Source: an uncultured Senegalimassilia sp. (GTDB taxonomy: Bacteria > Actinomycetota > Coriobacteriia > Coriobacteriales > Eggerthellaceae). From it: DNA of 9,406 bases. The position numbers and the translations under genes are program-made. A model generated the notes under the pieces. That model searched no databases, was not told the origin of the DNA, and worked only from the letters and a program-made list of their open reading frames with translations. The stretch lies in assembly GCA_937925385.1 (NCBI GenBank), contig CALEWN010000306.1, forward strand, positions 1-9,406. The letters are read 5' to 3'. Shown in pieces: positions 1 through 7,702 of this stretch. How positions within the stretch are numbered: the stretch's first letter is position 1; the number at the start of each line of letters is the position of its first letter.

Positions 1-2
1 GA

Positions 3-19
3 AGCGCTTGCGGAGCGCT
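3..19 (-). terminator. Possible terminator hairpin after the symporter gene
   Basis: A 6-bp perfect inverted repeat (AGCGCT, 5-nt loop, AGCGCT) lies 6 nt past the symporter stop codon. On the minus strand it is followed by TTC and then the window ends, so the presence of a U-tract cannot be judged. Confidence 0.35.
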
Positions 20-25
20 GCGGCG

Positions 26-982
26 TTATTCGGCCTTCGCGTCCTTGCCGGCGGTGCGGGCCAGGATGTTGGCGTAGATGGCGCCGGAGATGTTGTGCCA
101 CACGCTGAACACGGCGCCGGGCACGGCGGCCAGCGGCATGGAAGCGAAGTGCATGGTGGCAAGCGAGGTCGCCAGGCCGGAGTTCTGCATGCCCACCTCG
201 ATGGAGAGCGTGCGCATCTGCGCCTTCGACAGGCCGAGCGCGCGGCCCACGAAATAGCCCAGCGCGTAACCGCAGATGTTGTGCAGCATGACCACCACGA
301 TGATCAGCGCGCCGACGGTCGCCAGCTTGGCGGCGTTGGCGGACACCACGGCCATGATGATCAGCGAGATCGCGATGACGGAGACGAGCGGCAGTACCTT
401 GGAGCAGGCCTGGGCCACCTTGGACGCAACGGCGTTGATGACGAAGCCCAGCGCGATGGGCACGAGCACCACCTGCACGATGGACAGCAGCATGCTGACG
501 TAGCTGACGTCCACGCTCTGGCCGGCGAGCAGCAGCACGAGCGCAGGGGTGACGACCGGGGCCATGATGGTGGTGCATGCGGTCATGCCGACGGACAGCG
601 CCACATCGCCCTTCGACAGGTACGTCATGACGTTGGAGGAGGTGCCGCCGGGGCAGCAGCCGACAAGCATGACGCCCACGGCAAGCTCGGTGGGCAGCTG
701 GAAGACCAGGCACAGCACCCAGGCGATCAGCGGCATGATGATGAACTGGGACAGGATGCCGGTGATCACGGCCTTAGGCTTGGTGAACACCACCTTGAAA
801 TCGCCGAGCTTGAGCGTCATGCCCATGCCGAACATGACGATGCCGAGCAGCGGGTTGACCCAGCTGGTGGGCAGCGCCGCATGAACGGGCGCGGGCGCGA
901 CGAAGGCGATGATGGCGACCGCAAGCGCGATGATGGCCATCCATTTGCCCGCGAAGTCGCTGATCTTCTCGAGGACTTTCAT
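26..982 (-). CDS. BASS-family (bile acid:sodium symporter-like) transporter
   Basis: This is a 318-residue inner-membrane secondary transporter of the bile acid:sodium symporter (BASS/SBF) superfamily, which imports organic anions with sodium. About ten hydrophobic helices span residues 15-310, close to the usual family length. Both sodium sites known from the Neisseria ASBT structure appear intact at a constant offset of two residues: S116, N117, S130, T134 and E262 for Na1, and Q79, E262, V263, M265 and Q266 for Na2. The family signatures GMGMTL (52-57), PGGTSSNVMTYL (111-122) and IEVGMQNSGLA (261-271) are present. The ATG at 982 has AGAAAGG seven bases upstream. The gene lies downstream of sufU on the same strand, but 250 nt and a strong hairpin separate them, so it is probably its own transcription unit. 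The substrate cannot be read from sequence; bile acids, keto acids and pantothenate-type anions are all seen in the superfamily. Confidence 0.93.
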   Translation of the reverse strand: MKVLEKISDFAGKWMAIIALAVAIIAFVAPAPVHAALPTSWVNPLLGIVMFGMGMTLKLGDFKVVFTKPKAVITGILSQFIIMPLIAWVLCLVFQLPTELAVGVMLVGCCPGGTSSNVMTYLSKGDVALSVGMTACTTIMAPVVTPALVLLLAGQSVDVSYVSMLLSIVQVVLVPIALGFVINAVASKVAQACSKVLPLVSVIAISLIIMAVVSANAAKLATVGALIIVVVMLHNICGYALGYFVGRALGLSKAQMRTLSIEVGMQNSGLATSLATMHFASMPLAAVPGAVFSVWHNISGAIYANILARTAGKDAKAE

Positions 983-1092
983 GGTGAAACCTTTCTAACG
1001 TGCGCGCGTTGCTGGGGAAGAGGACGGTACGGCGCGGGCCCGCTCGCGCGGTGCTCGGCCTGCGGTATGTCCGCTGTCCCAGAAACGCAAAT

Positions 1093-1122
1093 GAGCCCCG
1101 CCCGGGTATCCGGGCGGGGCTC
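1093..1122 (-). terminator. 13-bp GC hairpin: suf operon terminator and/or symporter leader attenuator
   Basis: The sequence shows a perfect 13-bp stem (GAGCCCCGCCCGG and its complement) with a 4-nt loop. Read on minus it is followed by ATTTGCGTTTCT, an imperfect U-tract, so the minus direction fits a Rho-independent terminator best. It lies about 110 nt past the sufU stop, where the suf transcript should end. It is also just downstream of a promoter-like element that would drive the symporter, so it may act on that transcript too. Confidence 0.6.
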
Positions 1123-1142
1123 GAAAAACTAGGACAAACGCG

Positions 1143-1171
1143 AGTATAGCCATTTGTCGGCAAAATGTTAC
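1143..1171 (-). promoter_or_regulatory. Candidate promoter of the symporter gene
   Basis: On minus, GTAACA (1166-1171, four of six to the -35 consensus) and TATACT (1143-1148, five of six to the -10 consensus) are separated by exactly 17 nt. The predicted start near 1136 gives a leader of about 150 nt that contains the 1093-1122 hairpin. The rest of the region between that hairpin and the gene is GC-rich and shows no better -10 box. Confidence 0.45.
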
Positions 1172-1181
1172 CGACAAATGG
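1150..1181. promoter_or_regulatory. Inverted repeat, candidate operator
   Basis: A perfect 11-bp inverted repeat, CCATTTGTCGG and its complement, flanks a 10-nt AT-rich centre. It covers the predicted -35 box and ends one base before the predicted -10 box of the symporter promoter, which is the classic placement for a repressor operator. Its AT-rich centre stands out from the GC-rich surroundings. It could instead form an RNA hairpin at the end of the suf message, but no U-tract follows. The regulator that would bind it is not identifiable. Confidence 0.5.
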
Positions 1182-1232
1182 ATAATTCCCTACTTGTTGA
1201 ATGGGGAATCACGGCGGTGCTGGAAAACACTC

Positions 1233-1652
1233 CTATTCGCCGATGATCTCGGACAGGGTGCGCCAGCCCAGCTCGGCGCATTTCACGCGCGCGGGCATAT
1301 GGCTGATGCTTTCCAGCTGGGCCGCCTCGTCGAGGTCTTCCTTCTCCTCGTCGGAAAGCGTCTCGCCCTTGACCATCTTCATGAACAGGCCGCACAGACG
1401 GCGCGCCTCCTCCACGGTCTCGCCGGTGACCAGGTCGGCCATCATATCGGCGGATGCCTGCGAGACGGCGCAGCCGTGGCCGGTGAACGCGGCCTCCTCG
1501 ATGACGCCGTCCTCGATGCGCAGCTTCAGCACCATCTCGTCGCCGCAGCTGGGGTTCACGCCCTCGTGCTCGTCGGTGGCGCCTTCCATGTCGTACTTGT
1601 AGTCGGGATGCGCGTTGTGCTCCATGAGCGCGGCAGTGTAGATGTTAGCCAT
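1233..1652 (-). CDS. sufU: SufU, zinc-dependent sulfurtransferase of Fe-S assembly
   Basis: This 139-residue cytoplasmic protein accepts persulfide sulfur from SufS and passes it to the SufBCD scaffold. The zinc/sulfur ligands seen in Bacillus SufU are all present: C36 and D38 in NPSCGDE, C61 in GHGCA, and C125 in KCAELGW. The 64-residue spacing from C61 to C125 is that of SufU, which carries an insertion of roughly 20 residues relative to the scaffold IscU, so the zinc sulfurtransferase assignment is preferred. The ATG at 1652 overlaps the sufS stop codon by 8 nt and has GGAGG seven bases upstream inside sufS, so translation is probably coupled. It is the last gene of the suf operon. No sufE or sufA is present in the window, which fits a SufS-SufU pair. 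Confidence 0.96.
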   Translation of the reverse strand: MANIYTAALMEHNAHPDYKYDMEGATDEHEGVNPSCGDEMVLKLRIEDGVIEEAAFTGHGCAVSQASADMMADLVTGETVEEARRLCGLFMKMVKGETLSDEEKEDLDEAAQLESISHMPARVKCAELGWRTLSEIIGE

Positions 1653-2979
1653 TGAAGGTCCTCCAAACGTTGCCGAGGCCCTCGATCAAGGCGTCGACGT
1701 CCTTCTTGTCGTTGTAGAACGCCAGGCTGGCGCGGCAGCAGGCAAGGTTCTCGACGCCCAGCCAGGTGAGCAGCGGCTGCGCGCAATGGTGCCCGGCGCG
1801 GATGGCCACCTGGTCCATGTCCAGGATGCTGGCCACGTCGTGCGGGTGGATGCCGTCGACGTTGAAGCTGATGACGCCGTGGTGCATGTCGGGGTCGGGG
1901 CTGCCGATGATGGTGACGTAGGGCAGCTTCGCCATCTCCTCCATGCAGTAGCGCACGAGCGCCTGCTCGCGCGCGGCGATGACGTCGAGGCCCACCGACT
2001 CCACGTAGGCGATGGCCGCCGCGGTGGCGTAGATGCCGGCGGCGTCCTGCGTGCCGGCCTCGAACTTCTCGGGCACGGGCGCCCAGGTGGCGTCCTGCTC
2101 GGTGACCGAGTCGATCATCTCGCCGCCCGTGAGGAACGGCGGCATGGCGTTGAGCAGCTCGTCGCGGCCCCACAGCACGCCCATGCCGAACGGGCCGAAC
2201 AGCTTGTGTGCGGAGAAGGCGAAGAAGTCGGCGCCGATGGCCTGCACGTCCACGTGGATGTGCGGCGTGGACTGCGCGCCGTCGACCACCAGGTAGCCGC
2301 CCTGCTCGTGCACGCGGCGGCCCAGCTCCTCGACGGGGTTCTGCACGCCAAGGACGTTGGACACGTGCACAACGGACAGGATCTTGGTCTTCGGGCCGAT
2401 CTTGGCGTCCATCTCCTCGGGCGTGATGACGCCGTTCTCGTCGGGGTAGAGGTAGACGAGCTTTGCGCCGGCCGCGCGGCAGGCCTGCTGCCACGGGATG
2501 AGGTTGGAGTGGTGCTCCATGATGGTGATGCACACCTCGTCGCCGGGCTTAAGCACGGCGGGAGCAAAGGCCTTCGCCACGATGTTGAGCGACTCGGAGG
2601 CGTTGCGCGTGAGCACGATGTCATGCGCGTCGGGCGCGCCGATGAACTTCGCCACGCGCTGGCGGGCGATCTCGATGGCCTCGGTTGCCTCGACCGACAG
2701 GCGGTACAGGCCGCGCAGGGCGTTGGCGTTCATCTCCTCGTAGAAGCGGCGCTGCGCGTCAAGGACGGCGGCGGGGCGCTGCGCAGTGGCGGCGCTGTCC
2801 AAAAACACCAGGTCGGGATGGTTGGCAAGCAGCGGGAAGTCGCGCTTGTAGGGGTTCTCGGCGATGTTGGCGGCGCACACGATGTCGCCGGCCGTGGCCG
2901 AGGCCTGGGCGGCATGCGCCGCATCGGCCACGGCGCATGCCGTGCGATCGAGCTCTGCGTTATTTGCGGAAGCTGACAT
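1645..2979 (-). CDS. sufS: SufS, group II cysteine desulfurase
   Basis: SufS is a pyridoxal-phosphate enzyme that converts cysteine to alanine and holds the sulfur as a persulfide for SufU. Visible key residues are H156 in EHHSN (stacks on the cofactor), D233 and Q236 in VDGAQ, the cofactor lysine K259 in SAHKLFGP, catalytic C399 in AGHHCAQP, and R416 in CRASLAFYN. The K259-C399 spacing matches the E. coli enzyme to within two residues. At 444 residues it is longer than the usual 405-420, because about 40 Ala-rich residues precede the canonical start near ENPYKRDFPLL. No in-frame ATG exists between residue 1 and the conserved fold; only GTG codons at residues 17 and 34 could shorten it. The ATG at 2979 lies 3 nt after the sufD stop with AAGG seven bases upstream, so the long form is preferred. 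Confidence 0.96.
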   Translation of the reverse strand: MSASANNAELDRTACAVADAAHAAQASATAGDIVCAANIAENPYKRDFPLLANHPDLVFLDSAATAQRPAAVLDAQRRFYEEMNANALRGLYRLSVEATEAIEIARQRVAKFIGAPDAHDIVLTRNASESLNIVAKAFAPAVLKPGDEVCITIMEHHSNLIPWQQACRAAGAKLVYLYPDENGVITPEEMDAKIGPKTKILSVVHVSNVLGVQNPVEELGRRVHEQGGYLVVDGAQSTPHIHVDVQAIGADFFAFSAHKLFGPFGMGVLWGRDELLNAMPPFLTGGEMIDSVTEQDATWAPVPEKFEAGTQDAAGIYATAAAIAYVESVGLDVIAAREQALVRYCMEEMAKLPYVTIIGSPDPDMHHGVISFNVDGIHPHDVASILDMDQVAIRAGHHCAQPLLTWLGVENLACCRASLAFYNDKKDVDALIEGLGNVWRTFNG

Positions 2980-2982
2980 AGG

Positions 2983-4244
2983 CTAGCCTTCCACCTCCTG
3001 ATAGGGAATGCCCAGGCGGCCGGCCAGGCGGCCGACGCCCGCGCGAACGGTTTCATCTTCGATGGCAAGCGCCGTCTCCTCGAGGGTCGCCGTGGCGAAC
3101 AGGCCCTCGGCGGCCTCTTGGGAAAGGCCGCGGCACTTCAGGTAGAACAGCTGGTCGGCGGCAACGTGGCCGATGGTGGCGCCATGGTTGCCGGCCACGT
3201 CGTCCTCGTCGCACAGGATGACGGGGATGGTCTTGTTCTCCACGCGCTCGTCGACCAGAAGCACGGTCTCGCGCTCGGTGCCCTCGGCGCCTTTGCAGCC
3301 GCGCACCAGGTCGATGGTGCCGCGCAGGACCTTCTTCGACTCGCCCATGAGCGCGCCGTTGGCGTCGATGTTGCAGCGGGTCTTCTTGCCGCGATGGCGC
3401 ACGACGTAGTTGAAGTCGCGAACGTCCTGGTCGGCGGCCAGGTAGCGGGTGTTCACGTCCACGCGCGACAGGTCGCCGCGCAGGTCGGTGGCCAGTCCCG
3501 TGTAGGACTTGCCGGCGCCCAGCATGCGGTGGCGAACGGTGACGAACGCGCCCTCGTCGCAGACGATGCCCGTGTCGTCGAGCGCCATCCACGTGCTATC
3601 GAGCGTATGCACGGACGTGACGTTGACGTGGGCGTTCTCGCCGGCGAACACGCGCAGCACCACGCCCACCACGCCGCTGCCGGCGGCGGGGGAGTCAAGC
3701 GACACGGTCAGGTCGAACGCAGCGCCCGCGGGGGCCACCACGTCGATGGAGGCCACGTTGGCGGCGCCGTCGACGCCGGCGATGCGCACGGTGGCCTGGC
3801 CGCGCTTGCCGGCGGCCGGCGCGAACACGGTTGCGGCGCCCTTGCCGGCGGCCTCGGCCAGCCATGCGGTGGCCTGCTCGCCCATGCCGCACTCGAACGC
3901 CTCGGCCACGTTGTTCGCCATCTCCTGGCGCACGGCCTTGTGCTCGTAGGTGGAAAGCGCCGGGATATCAAGGTCGGCGGGGTCCACGTCGGGGTCCACG
4001 GCCTTCAGGATGGCGCGCGTGTCGGCGGGGCCGGCGGCGCGAGCCGCGTCGACACGCTCCTGCAGCGCGGCCACGGCGGCGTCGAAGGCGCCCGCTTCGC
4101 CGATGAGCTCGGCGGCGGCCTCCACTTCCGCCTGGGCTGCGAAGGACAGGCCCTCTGGCAGCTCCACGGCGGTCTCGTTCATATCAAGGCGATGCCAGGT
4201 AGGCGCGGGCATCGCGTTCACGTTGCTCAAAACGTCGGCGCCCA

Positions 4245-4245
<1 letters not shown>
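2983..4245 (-). CDS. sufD: SufD, SufBCD scaffold subunit
   Basis: This 420-residue cytoplasmic protein pairs with SufB in the SufBC2D complex where clusters are assembled. The C-terminal two thirds form the SufBD beta-helix domain (about residues 140-390). The motif NHGATIGH with H354 matches the region of E. coli SufD that holds H360, a residue implicated in cluster formation at the SufB-SufD interface. FYLKCRGLSQEEA-like sequence (367-378) is the helical segment that contacts SufC. The N-terminus PAPTWHRLDMNE (13-24) is typical of SufD. Its ATG overlaps the sufB stop codon in TAATG, implying translational coupling and balanced production. The N-terminal half is Ala-rich and divergent, which is normal for SufD in GC-rich actinobacteria. 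Confidence 0.95.
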
Positions 4246-5654
<1,409 letters not shown>

Positions 5655-5663
5655 GGCTGCCCC

Positions 5664-6437
5664 TTATTCGGTTGCTGCGGCCGCGGCCTGCTCGAACTGC
5701 TCGAAGCCGTTCTCGTCGATGTCTGCGATCATGGACGCGTCGCCCTCGGCCGTCATGTGGCCCTTGACCAGGACGTGCACGCGGTTGACGTCCACATGCT
5801 CCAGGATGCGGGTGTTGTGCGTGATGATGACGAGCGTGCCGTTGCAGCGCTTGCGATAGACCTCCATGCCGCGCGAGACGACGGACAGCGCGTCCACGTC
5901 CAGGCCGGAGTCGGTCTCGTCCAGGAAAGCCAGTTTCGGCTCGAGCAGCAGCAGCTGCAGCATCTCGAGCTTCTTCTTCTCGCCGCCGGAAAAACCGACG
6001 CCCAGCTCGCGGTCCAGGTAGGCCGGGTCCATGTTCAGCTCCTCGGCCAGCTCCTTGACATGCTTGCGGAACTGCTTTCCCTTCATGTCGCCAACCCCCG
6101 GGCGGCCTGCGGAGATGGCGCGCAGGAAGCTGCTGACCGGTACGCCGGGGATCTCCACCGGCGCCTGGAAGCTCGGGAAAAGGCCCGCATGCGAGCGTTT
6201 ATCGGTGGACAGATCTGTGATATCCTGTCCGTTGAACGTGATTTTGCCGCCGGTCACCGTGTACTCGGGATCGCCCATAACCACGTGGCCCAGCGTCGAT
6301 TTGCCGGCGCCGTTCGGGCCCATCAGCACGTGGGTCTCTCCAGCGCCCACGGTCAGGTCGACGTCGTGAAGAATGACCTTCTCATCCACGGCGGCCGAAA
6401 GGCCTGCCACGTTGAGGAGGATGTTCTCGTCTGCCAT
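5664..6437 (-). CDS. sufC: SufC, ABC-type ATPase of the SUF system
   Basis: This 257-residue ATPase binds SufB and SufD and drives the conformational change needed for cluster assembly. It is soluble and is not part of a transporter. All ATPase motifs are present: Walker A GPNGAGKST (40-48), Q-loop Q91, signature FSGGEKKKLE (149-158), Walker B LAFLDETDSGLD (169-180) with catalytic E174, and H207 in ITHN. The DETDSGLD variant and FPSFQAPVEIPG (87-98) are diagnostic of SufC. It is the first gene of the operon. The ATG at 6437 has AAGGGG six bases upstream. A 20-residue acidic, Ala-rich C-terminal end (238-257) is slightly longer than in many homologues. Confidence 0.97.
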   Translation of the reverse strand: MADENILLNVAGLSAAVDEKVILHDVDLTVGAGETHVLMGPNGAGKSTLGHVVMGDPEYTVTGGKITFNGQDITDLSTDKRSHAGLFPSFQAPVEIPGVPVSSFLRAISAGRPGVGDMKGKQFRKHVKELAEELNMDPAYLDRELGVGFSGGEKKKLEMLQLLLLEPKLAFLDETDSGLDVDALSVVSRGMEVYRKRCNGTLVIITHNTRILEHVDVNRVHVLVKGHMTAEGDASMIADIDENGFEQFEQAAAAATE

Positions 6438-6456
6438 CTTCTTCCCCTTCTCATTT

Positions 6457-6497
6457 CCTATAAATAAGGCTTTGCTTATTCATATACGTTTGATAGG
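6457..6497. promoter_or_regulatory. Nested AT-rich dyad at the suf transcription start, candidate Rrf2 operator
   Basis: The inner dyad is AATAAG (6463-6468), a 6-nt spacer and CTTATT (6475-6480). It is flanked by an outer imperfect pair, CCTATAAA (6457-6464) and TTTGATAGG (6489-6497). The element begins at the predicted transcription start of suf and runs into its leader, so bound protein would block initiation. The AT-rich composition is unlike the surroundings. Binding by the adjacent Rrf2 protein is inferred from position alone; I cannot match it to a known IscR or NsrR consensus. Confidence 0.45.
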
Positions 6498-6500
6498 ATT

Positions 6501-6528
6501 AAGATAACGTGACGTACGGATTTGTCAA
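6501..6528 (-). promoter_or_regulatory. Promoter of the sufCBDSU operon
   Basis: On minus, a perfect TTGACA (6523-6528) is followed after 16 nt by TATCTT (6501-6506, four of six). The start is predicted near 6494, giving a leader of about 57 nt to the sufC ATG. All five suf genes lie downstream without a gap larger than 9 nt, so one message of about 5.4 kb ending near 1093 is expected. Confidence 0.65.
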
Positions 6529-6858
6529 GCGAAATGCTTGCTGCGAGGAATCAATCCGCGGAATGAGCGCGAATGCGCATGCTTTACGTCTAGTGTAACC
6601 TATATGTTCAGAGGGCGACACCGGACGATGCGGGTAACCTGCGGATGACCGGGGGTCGTCATGCTGGCGAATGTGTGGGCGTTGGCGTGACGTGCAGCGT
6701 TGGGCTGCGCGTGCGTGTGACGAGCGCGCGGGTTCGCCGGGAGGGCGAGCCCGTTGGGCGTGCCGAGCGATGCCACGTGCGTTCGGCGTGGCGCGCGTGG
6801 TTCGCGGCAGGCGTTTCGGTGGTTTTGCGAAGGTAGTTGGAAACGATAAGGGGGAATC

Positions 6859-7293
6859 GTGCTTATCTCATCGAAGGGACGATATGCATTGCGCTTGGCG
6901 GTGTGCATCGCGCAAGCGGGGCCCGAGGCGAAGGTGTCGCTTCGCGAAGTGGCCGAACACGAGGAGCTGTCCCTGAAGTATCTGGAGCAGATTGCGCGCC
7001 CCATGGTATCGGCGGGTCTGTTGGCAAGTGTGCGCGGCAAGGGCGGCGGATACCGTCTGGCGCGCGACCCGCAAGACATCTTGGCGGGCGACGTGCTGCG
7101 CGCGGTCGAGGGCACCACGGTGCCGGTGACCTGCGCGGCGCTCGACGGCCCCGAGCCGTGCCATCGCGCCGGCGTGTGCACCACGGTGCGCTTCTGGGCG
7201 GGCCTTGACGAGGTCATCGAGAAGTACGTGGACGGCGTGACCGTCGGCGACCTGGCCGACGCCCCCCAACCCCACATCGAGATCGCGGAGTAA
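6859..7293 (+). CDS. Rrf2-family transcriptional regulator with three candidate Fe-S cysteines
   Basis: This 144-residue DNA-binding protein belongs to the IscR/NsrR/CymR (Rrf2) family. The N-terminus SSKGRYALRLAVCIA (4-18) and winged helix-turn-helix (about 26-66, ending in RGKGGGYRLAR) are textbook Rrf2. Cysteines C92, C101 and C107 in the C-terminal loop give CX8CX5C, suited to binding an Fe-S cluster. E. coli IscR instead uses CX5CX5CX2H, and the position matching its histidine is V110 here, so any fourth ligand differs (H102 or an acidic residue are options). The start is GTG at 6859 with AAGGGG just upstream; this gives the standard family N-terminus. It is divergent from sufC, which suggests it senses cluster supply and controls the suf operon. 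Whether it is an iron-sulfur, nitric oxide or redox sensor cannot be decided from sequence. Confidence 0.93.
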   Translation: MLISSKGRYALRLAVCIAQAGPEAKVSLREVAEHEELSLKYLEQIARPMVSAGLLASVRGKGGGYRLARDPQDILAGDVLRAVEGTTVPVTCAALDGPEPCHRAGVCTTVRFWAGLDEVIEKYVDGVTVGDLADAPQPHIEIAE

Positions 7294-7309
7294 GGGCGCC
7301 GGGGCCGCT

Positions 7310-7344
7310 CGCCCGCGCGGGGTTGCGACGGGGCTGCGCGGGCG
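7310..7344 (+). other. Hairpin just after the rrf2 stop
   Basis: CGCCCGCGC (7310-7318) pairs perfectly with GCGCGGGCG (7336-7344) across a 17-nt loop, and one further T-G pair is possible. It starts 16 nt after the rrf2 stop. There is no U-tract, so it is not a standard terminator, but it could protect the 3' end. Confidence 0.45.
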
Positions 7345-7359
7345 GCTCCCCCCCCCCGT

Positions 7360-7395
7360 GCAGGGCTCGGCCGCGTGAGGGCGGCGGAGCCCTGC
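7360..7395 (+). other. Long hairpin of unknown role
   Basis: The stem is GCAGGGCTC, a G-G mismatch, then GCCGC, closed by a 6-nt loop, making 14 pairs in all. It follows a run of ten C directly and has no U-tract on either strand. Confidence 0.5.
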
Positions 7396-7493
7396 GCTGG
7401 ATTCCGCAATCATACCAAGCCCCGACATTGCGCAGCTGCCGTGGCCGCAAGGCTATGTTCCCGCGCGAGATTTCGCGATCAGGCGGCTTGACG

Positions 7494-7535
7494 CGAGGCC
7501 GGCATTCCTTCGGGGTGCCGGCCTCGTTTGGTTTT
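7494..7535 (+). terminator. Rho-independent terminator downstream of rrf2
   Basis: An 11-bp perfect stem CGAGGCCGGCA / TGCCGGCCTCG encloses a loop that can close further on a TTCG tetraloop. It is followed by TTTGGTTTT. It ends the rrf2 transcript or a small RNA encoded between 7294 and here. Confidence 0.85.
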
Positions 7536-7567
7536 GCGCGGATTCGGCGCTTGTTGTTTGACGGGTC

Positions 7568-7604
7568 GGTATCGCTTCGGTGAAAGTTCGCTGAAAGGGT
7601 ATCG
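7568..7604. repeat. Paired short direct repeats upstream of a promoter
   Basis: GGTATCG occurs at 7568-7574 and 7598-7604, bracketing two copies of TGAAAG at 7581-7586 and 7592-7597. The TGAAAG copies start 11 bp apart, about one helical turn, and lie some 50-70 bp upstream of the predicted start of the next gene. This spacing suits a dimeric or tandem activator site. Confidence 0.35.
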
Positions 7605-7634
7605 GGCCGTTGACGAAGCGCGTAGCCTTCAGCT

Positions 7635-7643
7635 TGATATAAG
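7635..7643 (+). promoter_or_regulatory. Extended -10 promoter of the Ser-rich membrane protein gene
   Basis: TGATATAAG fits the extended -10 pattern (TG, one base, TATAAT-like with five of six). A TTGACG at 7610-7615 is 22 nt upstream, too far to be an ideal -35 partner. The start is predicted near 7650, which leaves a leader of about 53 nt before the chosen ATG. Confidence 0.5.
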
Positions 7644-7690
7644 GTTCGAGCGCGATGATTGCCAACCGCGCTCAGGGAAACGCGAGCATG

Positions 7691-7696
7691 AGGAGG
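7691..7696 (+). promoter_or_regulatory. Ribosome binding site that decides the start at 7703
   Basis: A perfect AGGAGG lies six bases before the ATG at 7703. The in-frame ATGs at 7655 and 7688 lack such a site, and 7655 would fall almost on the predicted transcription start. Confidence 0.8.
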
Positions 7697-7702
7697 TTGC
7701 TC

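Larger units (their letters stand above)
6438..6858. other. Divergent suf / rrf2 intergenic region
   Basis: This stretch of 421 nt has no credible gene. The suf-proximal 160 nt are relatively AT-rich and hold the suf promoter and dyad. The rrf2-proximal 250 nt (about 6608-6858) are G-rich with strong G/C strand bias and carry no -35/-10 pair I trust for rrf2. A 10-bp stem with one G-T pair (6729-6753, 5-nt loop) could form in an rrf2 leader. Short ATG frames here have no ribosome site and biased, non-protein-like composition. Confidence 0.6.
7294..7702. other. Structured, non-coding stretch after rrf2
   Basis: Over 409 nt I find no credible gene. In order it holds a 9-bp hairpin (7310-7344), a run of ten C (7348-7357), a long hairpin (7360-7395), a small hairpin (CGCGA/TCGCG, 7464-7477), a clear terminator (7494-7535), paired direct repeats (7568-7604) and an extended -10 promoter for the next gene (7635-7643). 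The 200 nt between the rrf2 stop and the terminator are either a long structured 3' leader end or a separate small RNA. Confidence 0.55.

Noticed and set aside
26..982. Naming the transporter a bile acid importer because gut Eggerthellaceae modify bile acids
   Set aside because: The sodium sites define the superfamily, not the substrate, and no bile acid enzyme lies nearby.
1642..2976. Long open frame on plus opposite sufS, with similar ones opposite sufD, sufB, sufC and the symporter
   Set aside because: They are His/Val/Ala/Asp-rich antisense shadows of strongly conserved genes in GC-rich DNA, with no ribosome sites or recognisable motifs.
6645..6836. 63-codon frame in the rrf2 upstream region
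   Set aside because: It is Arg/Val/Gly-rich with no ribosome site, typical of a chance frame in G-rich DNA.
7323..7583. 86-codon frame after rrf2
   Set aside because: It reads through the C run and the whole terminator hairpin and has no ribosome site; the structure signals explain the region better.
7641..7654. GGTTCGA resembling a tRNA T-arm
   Set aside because: No acceptor stem, anticodon arm or paired flanks can be formed around it.
7655..7702. Earlier in-frame ATGs (7655, 7688) for the Ser-rich protein
   Set aside because: Neither has a good ribosome site. The ATG at 7703 has AGGAGG at six bases, and 7655 is too close to the predicted transcription start.
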